Shown piece after piece: positions 1-8,042 of a DNA stretch of 64,000 nucleotides. The position numbers and the translations under genes were made by a program. Numbering within the stretch: the first letter of the stretch is position 1; the number at the start of each line of letters is the position of its first letter. Origin of the DNA: Methylobacterium nodulans ORS 2060 (GTDB lineage Bacteria; Pseudomonadota; Alphaproteobacteria; Rhizobiales; Beijerinckiaceae); the NCBI RefSeq assembly GCF_000022085.1, contig NC_011894.1, positions 4,982,001 through 5,046,000 of the forward strand, read 5' to 3'. A model generated the notes under the pieces. It was not told the DNA's origin, did not search any database, and worked only from the letters and a program-made list of their open reading frames with translations.

Positions 1-599
1 CCCTCGACGGCGCCCGCCAGAATGGCCTGCTGGGTCGCGTCGATCCCCATCGAGACGATGGCGACGTCCTTCGGATCGGCCTTCGCCACCTCCCAGAGCC
101 AGTGCTGGAGCGTGGTGTTGGGGACGGAGCCGAGGGGCTGGGTGGCGAGCCGGGCCGGTGCGCCGGACGCGGCTCGGAAGCGGCGGAACGCCTCGGCGGG
201 CGCGAGCCCGGGCTCGACATGGCGGGCGAGCCGCGGGCCGGCGACGAACACGTTCTCCTCGACGGCCGTCGCTGTCACGACCTTGACGTCGATGCCGCGC
301 GCCCGGGCGACGCCGAGCGGCGCCACGCCCGCCACGTAGACGTCGAGGGTGCCCGATGCCAGCGCCTGGATCATGTTGGGGCCGGATTCGAAGGTCGTGA
401 GGCTCAGGCTGAGCCCCGCCTCCTTGAGCCAGCCCTCCCGCTCGGCGACGAAGATCGGGGCGGCGGCGAGGATCGGGATCACGCCGACCCGCAGGGGAGC
501 GCTGCGTCCCTGCGCCCGGGCCCCCACCGTCGCGGCGAGCGCCGCGCCGGCCCCGAGGATCGGGCCTGCCCCAAGGATGCTGCGTCGCGTGAAGGTCAT
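1..599 (-). CDS. ABC transporter substrate-binding protein, sulfonate/nitrate type (3' end outside window)
   Basis: Read from the reverse strand: ATG at 597-599 and an open frame to the window edge (about 199 residues, C-terminus missing). The N-terminus has a twin-arginine-like signal (TRRSILGAG) followed by an Ala-rich stretch. The mature part starts with LRVGVIPILAAAPIFVA and continues with a GLSLSLTTFESGPNMIQALASG region. This is the SsuA/TauA/ThiY-like periplasmic binding fold, which captures small anions or heterocycles for an ABC importer. No permease or ATPase is visible; they may lie beyond the left edge. The decayed monooxygenase tail just upstream would fit a former sulfur-source operon, but the ligand is not known. 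Confidence 0.8.
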   Translation of the reverse strand, partial: MTFTRRSILGAGPILGAGAALAATVGARAQGRSAPLRVGVIPILAAAPIFVAEREGWLKEAGLSLSLTTFESGPNMIQALASGTLDVYVAGVAPLGVARARGIDVKVVTATAVEENVFVAGPRLARHVEPGLAPAEAFRRFRAASGAPARLATQPLGSVPNTTLQHWLWEVAKADPKDVAIVSMGIDATQQAILAGAVE

Positions 600-774
600 G
601 ACAGGCCGACGGGATGAGGTGACAGCGCCGGCTTAGAGCATCCTGTCGCAAGAGTGCAAGCACGTGACCGAAAGAAGGTGATCATCCCTTCGTTCGGCTC
701 CAGAAGAGACGAGTCTTTCTCCTGGCAGCCGGCGCGAAAGAAGATCGTTCGGCGGCCCCGCGGGGGATCCGGAG

Positions 775-926
775 TCAGGAGCGCGCGGCATCCCCCGGGA
801 AGAAGCGGTGTGGGCGCGGCAGTCCGAGCTGCTCGCGCAGCGTCGTGCCTGCGTGTGCGGTGCGAAACAGGCCGCGGCGCTGCGCGAGCTGGCGGACGGT
901 GAGCCCCTCGGAGAATTGTTCTCTCT
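775..926 (-). pseudogene. C-terminal remnant of an LLM-class flavin monooxygenase (NtaA/SnaA/DszA type)
   Basis: Between the binding-protein start and the Lrp gene (600-982, otherwise featureless), the reverse strand encodes about 47 residues ending in GTTLREQLGLPRP, a Phe-Phe-Pro motif and a TGA at 775-777. That ending is the usual C-terminus of NtaA/SnaA/DszA-type FMN-dependent monooxygenases. An in-frame TAG just upstream (near 924-926) and the absence of any start or TIM-barrel sequence show that only the tail survives. It sits directly upstream of the ABC binding protein on the same strand, so the two were probably once co-transcribed. The function is lost. Confidence 0.7.
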
Positions 927-982
927 AAAGAACGATCCCCTGCGAGGAGACCGTCACTGCCGGGGCGCTGCCGGGTGAAAGA

Positions 983-1483
983 TCATTCCCCGATTACGGG
1001 GGGCTGCAGGGCCCTCTTCCGAGCGGGAGGGGCCGGGAGCGGCAAGGCGGTGGTTGACTTCACCTTCTGCATGGCGAACCGCGAGGTCACGTTCTTGAGA
1101 GGCAGGGTCGCGGTCAAGCGCTTGTAGAAGATGTCGTAGGCCGCCATGTCGGAGACGACGACGCGCAGCATGTAGTCCACGTCGCCGGCCATCCGGTAGA
1201 ATTCGAGCACCTCCGGCATCGTAGTGATTTCACTCGCAAAGCGATCCAGCCAGTCCTTGGAATGATCGGCGGCCTCGATCGAGACGAAAACCGTCAGTCC
1301 GAGCCCGAGCTTGTCCGGATCGAGCACAGCCACGCGGCGGTTGATGACGCCGTCGGCCTGTAGCCGCTGGATGCGCTTCCAGCACGGCGTTTGCGACAAT
1401 CCAACCTGCTCGCCGATGACAGAGACCGAGAGCGTGGCATCCGTCTGCAGAAGCGCGAGGATCTTCAAGTCGATCGGGTCCAA
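983..1483 (-). CDS. Lrp/AsnC family transcriptional regulator
   Basis: 166 residues from a TTG start at 1483, preceded by a GAGAG purine stretch. An ATG at 1579 would add 32 residues that match nothing in the family, so I prefer the TTG, which gives the normal Lrp length of about 155-165. Residues 1-60 are the winged helix-turn-helix (LDPIDLKILALLQTD, then VGLSQTPCWKRIQRLQADGVI). Residues 65-150 are the RAM ligand-binding domain (FVSIEAADHSKDWLDRF, then MAGDVDYMLRVVV). Such proteins sense amino acids and usually control a neighbouring transport or catabolic gene. The target here is unclear because both neighbours lie on the same strand. Confidence 0.9.
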   Translation of the reverse strand: MDPIDLKILALLQTDATLSVSVIGEQVGLSQTPCWKRIQRLQADGVINRRVAVLDPDKLGLGLTVFVSIEAADHSKDWLDRFASEITTMPEVLEFYRMAGDVDYMLRVVVSDMAAYDIFYKRLTATLPLKNVTSRFAMQKVKSTTALPLPAPPARKRALQPPVIGE

Positions 1484-1923
1484 GGGGTCTCTCTCTTGCG
1501 GCGTGTGGGAAAGGGCATTCGAGGGCGCGTGAATGGCCCGATATCGTTCTTTATAACGAACATCTCGGACGGGCTGCAAGCCGGTGGGCGCGGCCAGCGG
1601 AAGGGCCTTTCCGGACCCGGGGCTGGTCGGCGAGGATGCGCAGGGGCGGGTGTGGGTGCGCCATGTATGTAGTTATTATATGGAATTTGTAAACTATATT
1701 GCCTTGATGGCCTCCACGACGGGGAGGCGAAGATGCGGTCAATGCCGGTGGGTGCCGATGCCGGCGGCGAAGGGTGCCGCCGCGATGCGGGTCAGCTACT
1801 GCCGCTTCGCCCCGGCGAAGCTCCACACGCCCTGATCGAGTGCTTCCCTCCAGGTGGCCGGTTCGGGCGAGTTTTCCGAGGTGGCGGCCGAGGAAGCCAT
1901 ATCTCGTGCTGAATCTGATCGGC
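1484..1923. other. Intergenic region with an AT-rich patch, no gene recognised
   Basis: 440 bp between the Lrp gene and the ATP-grasp gene. Bases about 1665-1705 form a conspicuous AT-rich island (TTATTATATGG, then TTTGTAAACTATATTG) in an otherwise GC-rich setting, which may hold the Lrp promoter or an Lrp-type site. The overlapping open frames look like shadows and have no family features. Confidence 0.4.
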
Positions 1924-3144
1924 TCAGGCCATCTGCTGAATCCGGCGCATGGCCTCGGGCGTGAGGAGATGAGCACCCCAGCCCCGGCTCGCCATCGCCT
2001 GGGCTCTGGTTGGCCGCGCGAGGAGCGCGAGTGCAGCGCCGAGCACCGGCAGAGCACTTGGCGGATCGAGATACGCCGGGGTCAGTTCCTCCTGCGTTCG
2101 CGCAAACGGACCCGACCTGCCGAGGAGATCGACGATCGTCCGGACCACCGCACTCCGGCTTCCGGTTCGGAGCGCGGCCCCGAGCAGGGCCTGCAAGGCG
2201 AGACGTGTCCGCAGGCCCGGCTGGCTGGTGTGAAGTCGGGGGATGGGTGTCCCCACAGAGACCTGGACGAGCAGCTCCGCGAGGTTGAGGCCCGCCAGCG
2301 TGGCAGCCATGGGCTCGACGAGGCGCGGATTGCCGTCGATGTAGAGCGGATGCTCCCCGCTCTCGTCGATGAAGTAGTCGACGGAGAGAGCCCCGTGCCA
2401 GGCCAGGTGCGACCCGATCCGGGCCAGGTCGCGCGCGACCCTGGGCCGCCAGACGCTCTCCTTGAGGGCGGCGCCACCGCCGGCTCCCTCGATGAGCCGG
2501 CGCGTCGCATGGAACCCGACGAGGCGCCCTGTCTGGAAGACCGCCTGGGCTTGCTCCAGAGGAGCACTCACCCAATCCTGCATGAGGATCGGCTCGCCCG
2601 CGATGGTCGTCCGCGCGATCTCCGCGGCGGCACGGTCGCGGTCCGCTTGGCACCGGACCAGCCAGGTGCTGCGGCTCGCCGTGCCCACGGAAGTCTTGAC
2701 GACGAATGGATAAGCCTCCCGCTGGAGGAGGCTGCGTGGATTATCGACAAGGATGGTTCGTGGCTGGGGAAGATCGAGCTCCGTCAGGAGATCGTAAAGG
2801 CCAACCTTTGTCTGGACGCGGGCGTAACTGTCAAAGCTCGGCAGGGCCAGGGCTGCATGAGGGCGCAGCTCCTCGGCGACGCGAGCGATGAGATAGCCCT
2901 GCTCATGGATCGGCAAGACTACATCGGCAATCCGTGCCGCGAGCAATTCTCGCAGGAACACACGGTAGCCCTCCGGATCCGTGCCGAGGGGTGGGCACCG
3001 GTAGCGGTGGGAGACGAGCCGGGAGAAGCGTCCCAGACACACGGGCTCCGGATCGCAGAACGCGACTTGGTGGCCCGAGAGCGCAAGGGCCGTGATGGCT
3101 TGGCGAGCGGACGTGCTGCTGCCTTCTGTCAACAGAATGCGCAC
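1924..3144 (-). CDS. ATP-grasp domain protein (carboxylate-amine ligase-like)
   Basis: 406 residues. Residues 1-110 form a Rossmann-like pre-ATP-grasp domain beginning MRILLTEGSSTSARQAI. The ATP-grasp core follows at about 115-290, with the nucleotide-binding segment YPFVVKTSVGTASRSTW, a YFIDESGEHPLYIDGNPRLVEP metal/catalytic region (Asp, Asn and Glu typical of the fold) and a C-terminal Ala-rich domain. Relatives of this kind (carbamoyl-phosphate-synthase-like stand-alone ligases) join a carboxylate to an amine or peptide at the cost of ATP. There is no biosynthetic partner beside it, so the substrate cannot be named. The gene looks monocistronic. Confidence 0.8.
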   Translation of the reverse strand: MRILLTEGSSTSARQAITALALSGHQVAFCDPEPVCLGRFSRLVSHRYRCPPLGTDPEGYRVFLRELLAARIADVVLPIHEQGYLIARVAEELRPHAALALPSFDSYARVQTKVGLYDLLTELDLPQPRTILVDNPRSLLQREAYPFVVKTSVGTASRSTWLVRCQADRDRAAAEIARTTIAGEPILMQDWVSAPLEQAQAVFQTGRLVGFHATRRLIEGAGGGAALKESVWRPRVARDLARIGSHLAWHGALSVDYFIDESGEHPLYIDGNPRLVEPMAATLAGLNLAELLVQVSVGTPIPRLHTSQPGLRTRLALQALLGAALRTGSRSAVVRTIVDLLGRSGPFARTQEELTPAYLDPPSALPVLGAALALLARPTRAQAMASRGWGAHLLTPEAMRRIQQMA

Positions 3145-3453
3145 CCGCCGCTCGTTACCTGTTTGACCGCCCTGACATGAGGCAGCCAGTATAGCCGCAA
3201 CAGCCGGATACTTGCGAGCCTGGCAGGGAGTCCGATTCTCCTGGCTTGGATCTGCGTGCCATTGCGAGCAGGCCCGCCAGGACGGCGGATCGGGCGCGCG
3301 CCGCCGTGCCGCCCGTCACATTTCGATCTTCAGGCTAACGATGCTGACCGGACCGGCGGTCGAGGATCGCGGCGGGCTGGGTTTGCGCCACATCAAGGCG
3401 GCGCAGCATCGGAGCGTTCACCCTGGTCCTGGCTGGATTGGAGGAGAGCGATC
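3145..3453. other. Divergent intergenic region, nothing specific seen
   Basis: 309 bp between the divergent ATP-grasp and DUF6455 genes. It must carry promoters in both directions, but I see no clear operator, repeat or hairpin. The ribosome-binding site of the rightward gene (GGAGGAGAG) lies at its right end. Confidence 0.35.
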
Positions 3454-3873
3454 ATGCCTGCATCCGACGATACCGGGACCCTCGCCGGCCTCTATGGCTG
3501 GATGCTCGCGCCCCTGACCGAATGGACGCGGCTGATTGCAGCCGCACAGGAAATAAGAAATGTCGACGACGAGTGGATGCGAACGATGCTCGAGGACCGC
3601 GCCGTCGCTCTCCCGGCATCCCCACCGGTGATGAATGCGAGTTTTGCCAACCTGGCCCCGATGCTCAAGGCTCTCGACCTCGATCCAGAGACCATTCGAA
3701 CCGACGCGCCTGCGAAAATGTTCAAGCTGGAGCAGGCGTGTTCTGCCTGCACCAAACGCAGCCACTGCGACCGCGAACTGACCGCCGGCATGGCGGCCAT
3801 CACCTACCTCGATTTCTGCCCGAACGCGGCGCGCCTTGAGGATCTGGTGCGCGAGGCCAAGGCAGCGGCGTAG
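3454..3873 (+). CDS. DUF6455-type cysteine-containing protein
   Basis: 139 residues; the ATG at 3454 is preceded by GGAGGAGAG, which decides it over the longer upstream frame. The N-terminal 80 residues are helical and variable. The C-terminal part has the family pattern of a CxxC pair plus a third Cys (EQACSACTKRSHCDREL) and later DFCPNAARLEDL. This Cys arrangement with the FCPNA ending is characteristic of DUF6455, whose biochemical role is unknown; metal or Fe-S binding is an inference from the cysteines. No transmembrane segment or signal peptide. Confidence 0.75.
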   Translation: MPASDDTGTLAGLYGWMLAPLTEWTRLIAAAQEIRNVDDEWMRTMLEDRAVALPASPPVMNASFANLAPMLKALDLDPETIRTDAPAKMFKLEQACSACTKRSHCDRELTAGMAAITYLDFCPNAARLEDLVREAKAAA

Positions 3874-4108
3874 ACCGAGCGCGAGGCGGCCTTCGGGCGC
3901 ATCGCCCATGCCAGCCGCCTTCCTTGGCGGAAGCGAGCGATAGCCCGAGACGCGGCCCTTGCGGCCCGCATGGCTCATGCGGCGAATGGTTGTTCCGTGC
4001 CGCCGATCGATACCGCCGAGGAGGGGCGACGACGGCTGTCACGACGGACTTCGCGCTCGGGCGCAGGCGAGGCATGATCGGGCGCGTGTCGAATCCAGGG
4101 TGCCCAGG

Positions 4109-4294
4109 ATGGCCGAAGCCGAGGTGAAGAAGCTGGTCCGCGTGCTGACCGTCGAGGTCGGCTATGGATACCGGCTGCTGATCGAGACCGACGACGGTAC
4201 TGTGCTGAAGGTGAGCGCGACCCGTGACCAGGTGGAGAACCTCGCCCGTCAGCTCACGCGGCTGACCGAGGACGAAGAGCAGGCCGGCGGGTGA
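4109..4294 (+). CDS. Small conserved-looking hypothetical protein
   Basis: 61 residues, beginning MAEAEVKKLVRVLTVEVGYG. Sequence pattern alternates beta-prone stretches (VRVLTVEVGYGYRLLIET, then GTVLKVSATRD) with a C-terminal amphipathic helix (QVENLARQLTRLTEDEE). The ATG at 4109 follows a CCCAGG ribosome-binding-like stretch. Its stop overlaps the longest possible frame of the next gene, so the two may be co-transcribed. No family recognised. Confidence 0.55.
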   Translation: MAEAEVKKLVRVLTVEVGYGYRLLIETDDGTVLKVSATRDQVENLARQLTRLTEDEEQAGG

Positions 4295-4374
4295 CCGCCG
4301 CACTTGGACGCGCGATGCCTCTGACGGTCTCCGCCGTGCCAAGCGTCACCGCCTGCTCTCCGTCGAGGCTCGCG

Positions 4375-4764
4375 ATGAGACGTCGCGTGCTGACGGCTGC
4401 TTGCGCCGTGATGGTCGTCGCGGCGGCTCGCGCCGAGCCGGTCCGCCTGGTGGGAAGGACGGGCTTCCTGGGTGAATGGGCCATCGCCGCCAGCCTGGAT
4501 CCTGCGGCCGGCCAAGCGCCGGGCGGGTTGCTGAAAGGGCCTCTCACCCTGAAGCACACCGGAATGTGCTCCCCGGGAGGAGGCGCCGAGGAGAAGAACG
4601 GCGAGATGACACTGACGCCGGGGCGTGGCGGGCGCGTCGCCGTGCGATTGCGAGCCGGCGACCAGGATTGCAGCTTCGATGGGGCGCTGCCCACGGGTCC
4701 CGGCAGCGCGATGCGCTGCACGGATGGCAGCGTCTATCCTCTCGACCTGAAGCGCGCGCCGTAA
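4375..4764 (+). CDS. Secreted hypothetical protein
   Basis: 129 residues from the ATG at 4375, chosen because it creates a clean signal peptide (MRRRVLTAACAVMVVAAARA, then EPV). An upstream ATG at 4291 would bury this signal internally. The mature part has three Cys (HTGMCSPGG, DQDCSFDG, AMRCTDG) and many Gly/Thr residues, suggesting a small periplasmic beta-rich domain with one possible disulfide. It lies just upstream of the LysR gene without an obvious functional link. No family recognised. Confidence 0.6.
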   Translation: MRRRVLTAACAVMVVAAARAEPVRLVGRTGFLGEWAIAASLDPAAGQAPGGLLKGPLTLKHTGMCSPGGGAEEKNGEMTLTPGRGGRVAVRLRAGDQDCSFDGALPTGPGSAMRCTDGSVYPLDLKRAP

Positions 4765-4838
4765 GGTCCCGCCGTGCAGGCAGCGCCCCGCCCGGAAGGC
4801 CTGAGCCGCGATGCGCGGTCGATCTACCAGGAAGGTCG

Positions 4839-5744
4839 ATGCTCCCACCGAACATTCTGCGCCGGCTCGATCTGACGACGCTCCGCCTCTTCGTGACCAT
4901 CTGCGAGGACGGCACCCTCACCAAGGCTGCGCGGAATGCCGCGATCGCGCCGTCGGCCGTGAGCAAGCGCCTGGTCGAACTGGAGCAGAGCCTCGGCGTC
5001 ACGCTCCTCGTCCGACAGGCGCGCGGCATGGCGGTCACGCCCGCCGGCGAGACGCTCCTGCATCACGCGCGCCGCATGCTGCACAATGCCGAGCTGATCG
5101 CGCTCGAACTGGCCGAGCACGCCAAGGGCGTGCGTGGTATCGTGCGCATGCTCGCCAATCTGTCCGCCATCGTTCAATTCCTTCCAGAAGACCTGCGGGC
5201 CTTCCTGGCCCGTCAGGACGCGATCAAGATCGACCTGGAGGAGCGCCCGAGCGGCGGTGTCGTGAGAGGTGTCGAGGAGGGATTGGCCGATCTCGGAATC
5301 TGCGCGGGCACGACGCCCACCCGCAGCCTGCGAAGCCTCCTCTACCGGCGCGATCAGCTCGTTCTCGTCATGCGGCCCGACCATCCCCTGGCCGGACGCC
5401 CGGAACTCGCCTTCCGCGACACGCTGGACTACGACTTCGTCGGCCTTCATGCCGAGAGTTCGATCTACGCGAGCGTCCGCAACGAGGCCCAGAGCGTCGG
5501 TCGTCCGCTCCGGCTGCGGGTCCATGTTCCGGGCTTCGACGCGGTCTGCCGGATGGCGCAGGCCGACATGGGATTGGGCGTCGTCCCGCGCGAGGTGTTC
5601 GCGCTCTTCGGCGCCTCCATGGACCTCGTCGCCGTTCCCCTCTCCGATTCATGGGCGCGGCGCGAGCTGCGGATCGTGACCCGCGACGCTTCCCTCCCGC
5701 CGGCAGCCAGCCTCCTCGTCGCCCACCTCGCGCAGGCGGAGTGA
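4839..5744 (+). CDS. LysR family transcriptional regulator
   Basis: 301 residues from ATG 4839 (AGGAAGG ahead). Residues 8-70 form the HTH (DLTTLRLFVTICEDGTLTKAARNAAIAPSAVSKRLVELE). Residues 95-295 are the LysR substrate-binding domain, with LADLGICAGTTPTRSL and the usual MGLGVVPREVF loop. It is immediately upstream of the CoA-transferase/lyase/MFS unit on the same strand, 110 bp away, so it probably controls that unit. A dyad at 5779-5798 fits a LysR operator. The inducer would be an acid or CoA-ester intermediate of that pathway (inference). Confidence 0.9.
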   Translation: MLPPNILRRLDLTTLRLFVTICEDGTLTKAARNAAIAPSAVSKRLVELEQSLGVTLLVRQARGMAVTPAGETLLHHARRMLHNAELIALELAEHAKGVRGIVRMLANLSAIVQFLPEDLRAFLARQDAIKIDLEERPSGGVVRGVEEGLADLGICAGTTPTRSLRSLLYRRDQLVLVMRPDHPLAGRPELAFRDTLDYDFVGLHAESSIYASVRNEAQSVGRPLRLRVHVPGFDAVCRMAQADMGLGVVPREVFALFGASMDLVAVPLSDSWARRELRIVTRDASLPPAASLLVAHLAQAE

Positions 5745-5778
5745 TCTACGCAAGCGTTCTCCTCTCGCGAACGGTCGT

Positions 5779-5798
5779 GATCAAAAGACGGTTGGATC
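5779..5798. promoter_or_regulatory. Possible LysR operator ahead of the CoA-transferase operon
   Basis: Imperfect dyad GATCAA-N7-TTGGATC in the 110-bp gap between the LysR gene and the CoA-transferase gene, with a second TGATCAA at about 5823-5829 close to a TATAGA -10-like box. LysR regulators commonly bind such T-N11-A type dyads. Assignment is by position and symmetry only. Confidence 0.35.
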
Positions 5799-5854
5799 GC
5801 CCCCAGCGTCCTCAACTATAGAATGATCAACCATCGCATATCGAGGAGACGCCC

Positions 5855-7048
5855 ATGCCCGGGCCGCTTGCCGGCATCCGTGTGCTCGAACTCGGCCAGC
5901 TAATCGCGGCGCCCTTCGCCGCGCGGCTGATGGCGGAGTTCGGCGCGGAGGTGATCAAGGTCGAGGCGCCGGAGGACGGCGATCCCCTGCGCAAATGGCG
6001 CAAGCTGCACAACGGCACGTCACTCTGGTGGTACCTCCAGTCCCGCAACAAGAAGTCGATCGCGGTTGACCTGAAGGCCCCGGACGGCGCAGCCGTCGTC
6101 AAGGCGCTCGCGGCGAGCGCCGACGTGGTGATCGAGAACTTCCGCCCGGGCGGGCTGGAGAAGCTCGGGCTCGGCTGGGAGCAGCTCTCGGCGGTCAACC
6201 CGAACCTCGTCATGGTTCGCATCTCGGGCTACGGCCAGACCGGACCCTACCGCGACCGGCCGGGCTTCGGCGCGATCGGCGAGGCGATGGGCGGCATCCG
6301 CTACACGACGGGTGATCCCGACAGCCCGCCTGCGCGCGTCGGCATCAGCATCGGCGACACGCTCGCCTCCCTGCATGGCGTGATCGGCGCCCTCATGGCG
6401 GTGCTGCGGGTCAAGACGGGCCAGGGCCGGGGCCAGGTGGTCGATGTCTCCCTGGTCGAGAGCGTGTTCAACGTGATGGAGAGCCTTGTGCCGGAATACG
6501 ACCTCCTGGGCGAGGTCCGCACGCGGACCGGCGGCGCGCTGCCCGGCATCACGCCGTCGAACACCTACCCGACCTGCGACGGCGGCTACGTGGTGATCGC
6601 GGGCAACAGCGATCCGATCTTCCGCCGCCTGATGGCCGCGATCGGCCGGCCCGACCTCGGCGCCGATCCGGACCTGCGCTCCAACGACGGCCGGACGGCC
6701 CGGGCCGCCATGCTGGACGAGGTGATCGCGGGCTGGTCGCGGACCAAGACCGTCACGGAGGCCCTCGCGATCCTGGACGCGGCCGAGGTGCCGGCCGGAC
6801 GCATCTACTCGGTCGCCGATATCGTGGCCGACCCGCACTATGCCGCCCGCGACATGATCCTCACCGCCGAGCTGCCCGACGGCACGCCGGTGAAGATGCC
6901 CGGCATCGTCCCGAAGCTCTCCGAGACGCCCGGCGAGGTGCGCTGGTCCGGGCCGGCGCTGGGCGCCCACACCGACGCGGTGCTGTCGGAACTCGGGTTC
7001 GACGAGCCGGCGATCGCCGCCCTGCGGCAGGCGGGAGCGGTGGCATGA
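5855..7048 (+). CDS. CaiB/BaiF family (class III) CoA-transferase
   Basis: 397 residues. The N-terminus PGPLAGIRVLELGQLIAAPFAARLMAEFGAEVIKVE is the family signature, and RNKKSIAVDLKAPDG follows. The catalytic aspartate is at about residue 168 in GISIGDTLASLHG, matching the Asp of formyl-CoA transferase. Length is typical. The enzyme moves CoA from a donor such as succinyl-CoA to a free carboxylic acid. Its stop overlaps the start of the lyase by 4 bp, and an MFS importer follows, so it probably activates the imported acid for cleavage. Candidate acids, by analogy with SUGCT-type enzymes, are 3-hydroxy-3-methylglutarate, glutarate or citramalate-like acids; the sequence does not discriminate. 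Confidence 0.92.
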   Translation: MPGPLAGIRVLELGQLIAAPFAARLMAEFGAEVIKVEAPEDGDPLRKWRKLHNGTSLWWYLQSRNKKSIAVDLKAPDGAAVVKALAASADVVIENFRPGGLEKLGLGWEQLSAVNPNLVMVRISGYGQTGPYRDRPGFGAIGEAMGGIRYTTGDPDSPPARVGISIGDTLASLHGVIGALMAVLRVKTGQGRGQVVDVSLVESVFNVMESLVPEYDLLGEVRTRTGGALPGITPSNTYPTCDGGYVVIAGNSDPIFRRLMAAIGRPDLGADPDLRSNDGRTARAAMLDEVIAGWSRTKTVTEALAILDAAEVPAGRIYSVADIVADPHYAARDMILTAELPDGTPVKMPGIVPKLSETPGEVRWSGPALGAHTDAVLSELGFDEPAIAALRQAGAVA

Positions 7049-7971
7049 GCGCCCGCGACGTGCTGATCGTCCAGGAGGTCGCGCCGCGCGACGGCTTCCA
7101 GATCGAGCCCCGGTTCATCGAGACCGCCGACAAGATCGCCCTGATCGACGCGCTCTCGCGGGCGGGCTTCACCCGCATCGAGGCGACGTCCTTCGTCTCG
7201 CCGAAGGCGGTGCCGGCACTGCGCGACGCCGCCGAGGTGCTCGAGCGGATCGCGCGGTGCCCGGGGACGATCTACGTGGCGCTGGTCCCCAACCTGAAGG
7301 GGGCCGAGCGCGCCCTTGCGGCGAAGGCCGACGAGCTCAACCTCGTGATGTCGGCGAGCGAGACGCATAACCGCGCCAATATGGGCCTCACCTGCGAGGC
7401 CTCGCTCGCCGCCTTCGCGCGGATCGTCGAGGCCGCGCGCGGCACGGGGGTGCGCCTCAACGCCACGGTCGCGACGGCTTTCGGCTGCCCCTTCGAGGGT
7501 GCGCAGGCGCCCGAGCGCGTCCTCGATCTCGTGAACCGCTACCTCGCCCTCGGCGTGGAGGGGGTGACGCTCGCCGACACGACCGGCATGGCGAACCCGC
7601 TCCAGGTCCGCAGGCTCGTCGCGCGGGCCTTGTCCCGCATCCCGGCCGAGCGCCTGACCCTGCATTTTCACAATACGCGCGGCCTCGGCCTCGCCAACGT
7701 CCTGGCCGCCCGCGAGGCCGGGGCTTTGCGCTTCGACGCGGCCCTCGGAGGTCTCGGCGGCTGTCCGTTCGCGCCGGGGGCGACCGGCAATATCTGCACC
7801 GAGGATCTCGTCAGCATGTGCCACGAGATGGCCATCGCGACGGGCCTCGACCTCGACGCGCTGATCCGCCTGTCGCGCGGCCTGCCGGCGCTCGTCGGCC
7901 ACGACGTCCCGGGGCAGGTCGCGAAAGCCGGACGGCCCTGCGACCTCCACGCGCCGCCTCGGACCGCCTGA
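7045..7971 (+). CDS. Hydroxymethylglutaryl-CoA lyase family protein
   Basis: 308 residues, HMGL-like TIM barrel. It has the start motif VAPRDGFQIEP with the catalytic Arg-Asp pair, the metal-site HFHNTRGLGLANV, and the loop LGGLGGCPFAPGATGN with the signature Cys of HMG-CoA lyases. HMG-CoA lyase splits 3-hydroxy-3-methylglutaryl-CoA to acetyl-CoA and acetoacetate; relatives cleave citramalyl-CoA-like esters. Start overlaps the CoA-transferase stop (ATGA), indicating translational coupling. The pair would activate then cleave a branched C5-C6 hydroxy-diacid. No HMG-CoA reductase or leucine-degradation gene is adjacent, so a leucine pathway role is not supported by context. Confidence 0.88.
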   Translation: MSARDVLIVQEVAPRDGFQIEPRFIETADKIALIDALSRAGFTRIEATSFVSPKAVPALRDAAEVLERIARCPGTIYVALVPNLKGAERALAAKADELNLVMSASETHNRANMGLTCEASLAAFARIVEAARGTGVRLNATVATAFGCPFEGAQAPERVLDLVNRYLALGVEGVTLADTTGMANPLQVRRLVARALSRIPAERLTLHFHNTRGLGLANVLAAREAGALRFDAALGGLGGCPFAPGATGNICTEDLVSMCHEMAIATGLDLDALIRLSRGLPALVGHDVPGQVAKAGRPCDLHAPPRTA

Positions 7972-8042
7972 CCCGGCCCGCAACGAATGAGAGCCGCCCA
8001 TCCAAGGCGGCCCCGTCCAGCCATTCCTCTAGGGAGACTTCC

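Noticed and set aside
1680..1835. A small AT-rich open frame MEFVNYIALMAS in the 1.5-1.9 kb gap
   Set aside because: No ribosome-binding site and the rest of the frame is Pro/Arg/Ala noise; the AT-rich patch is better seen as a promoter.
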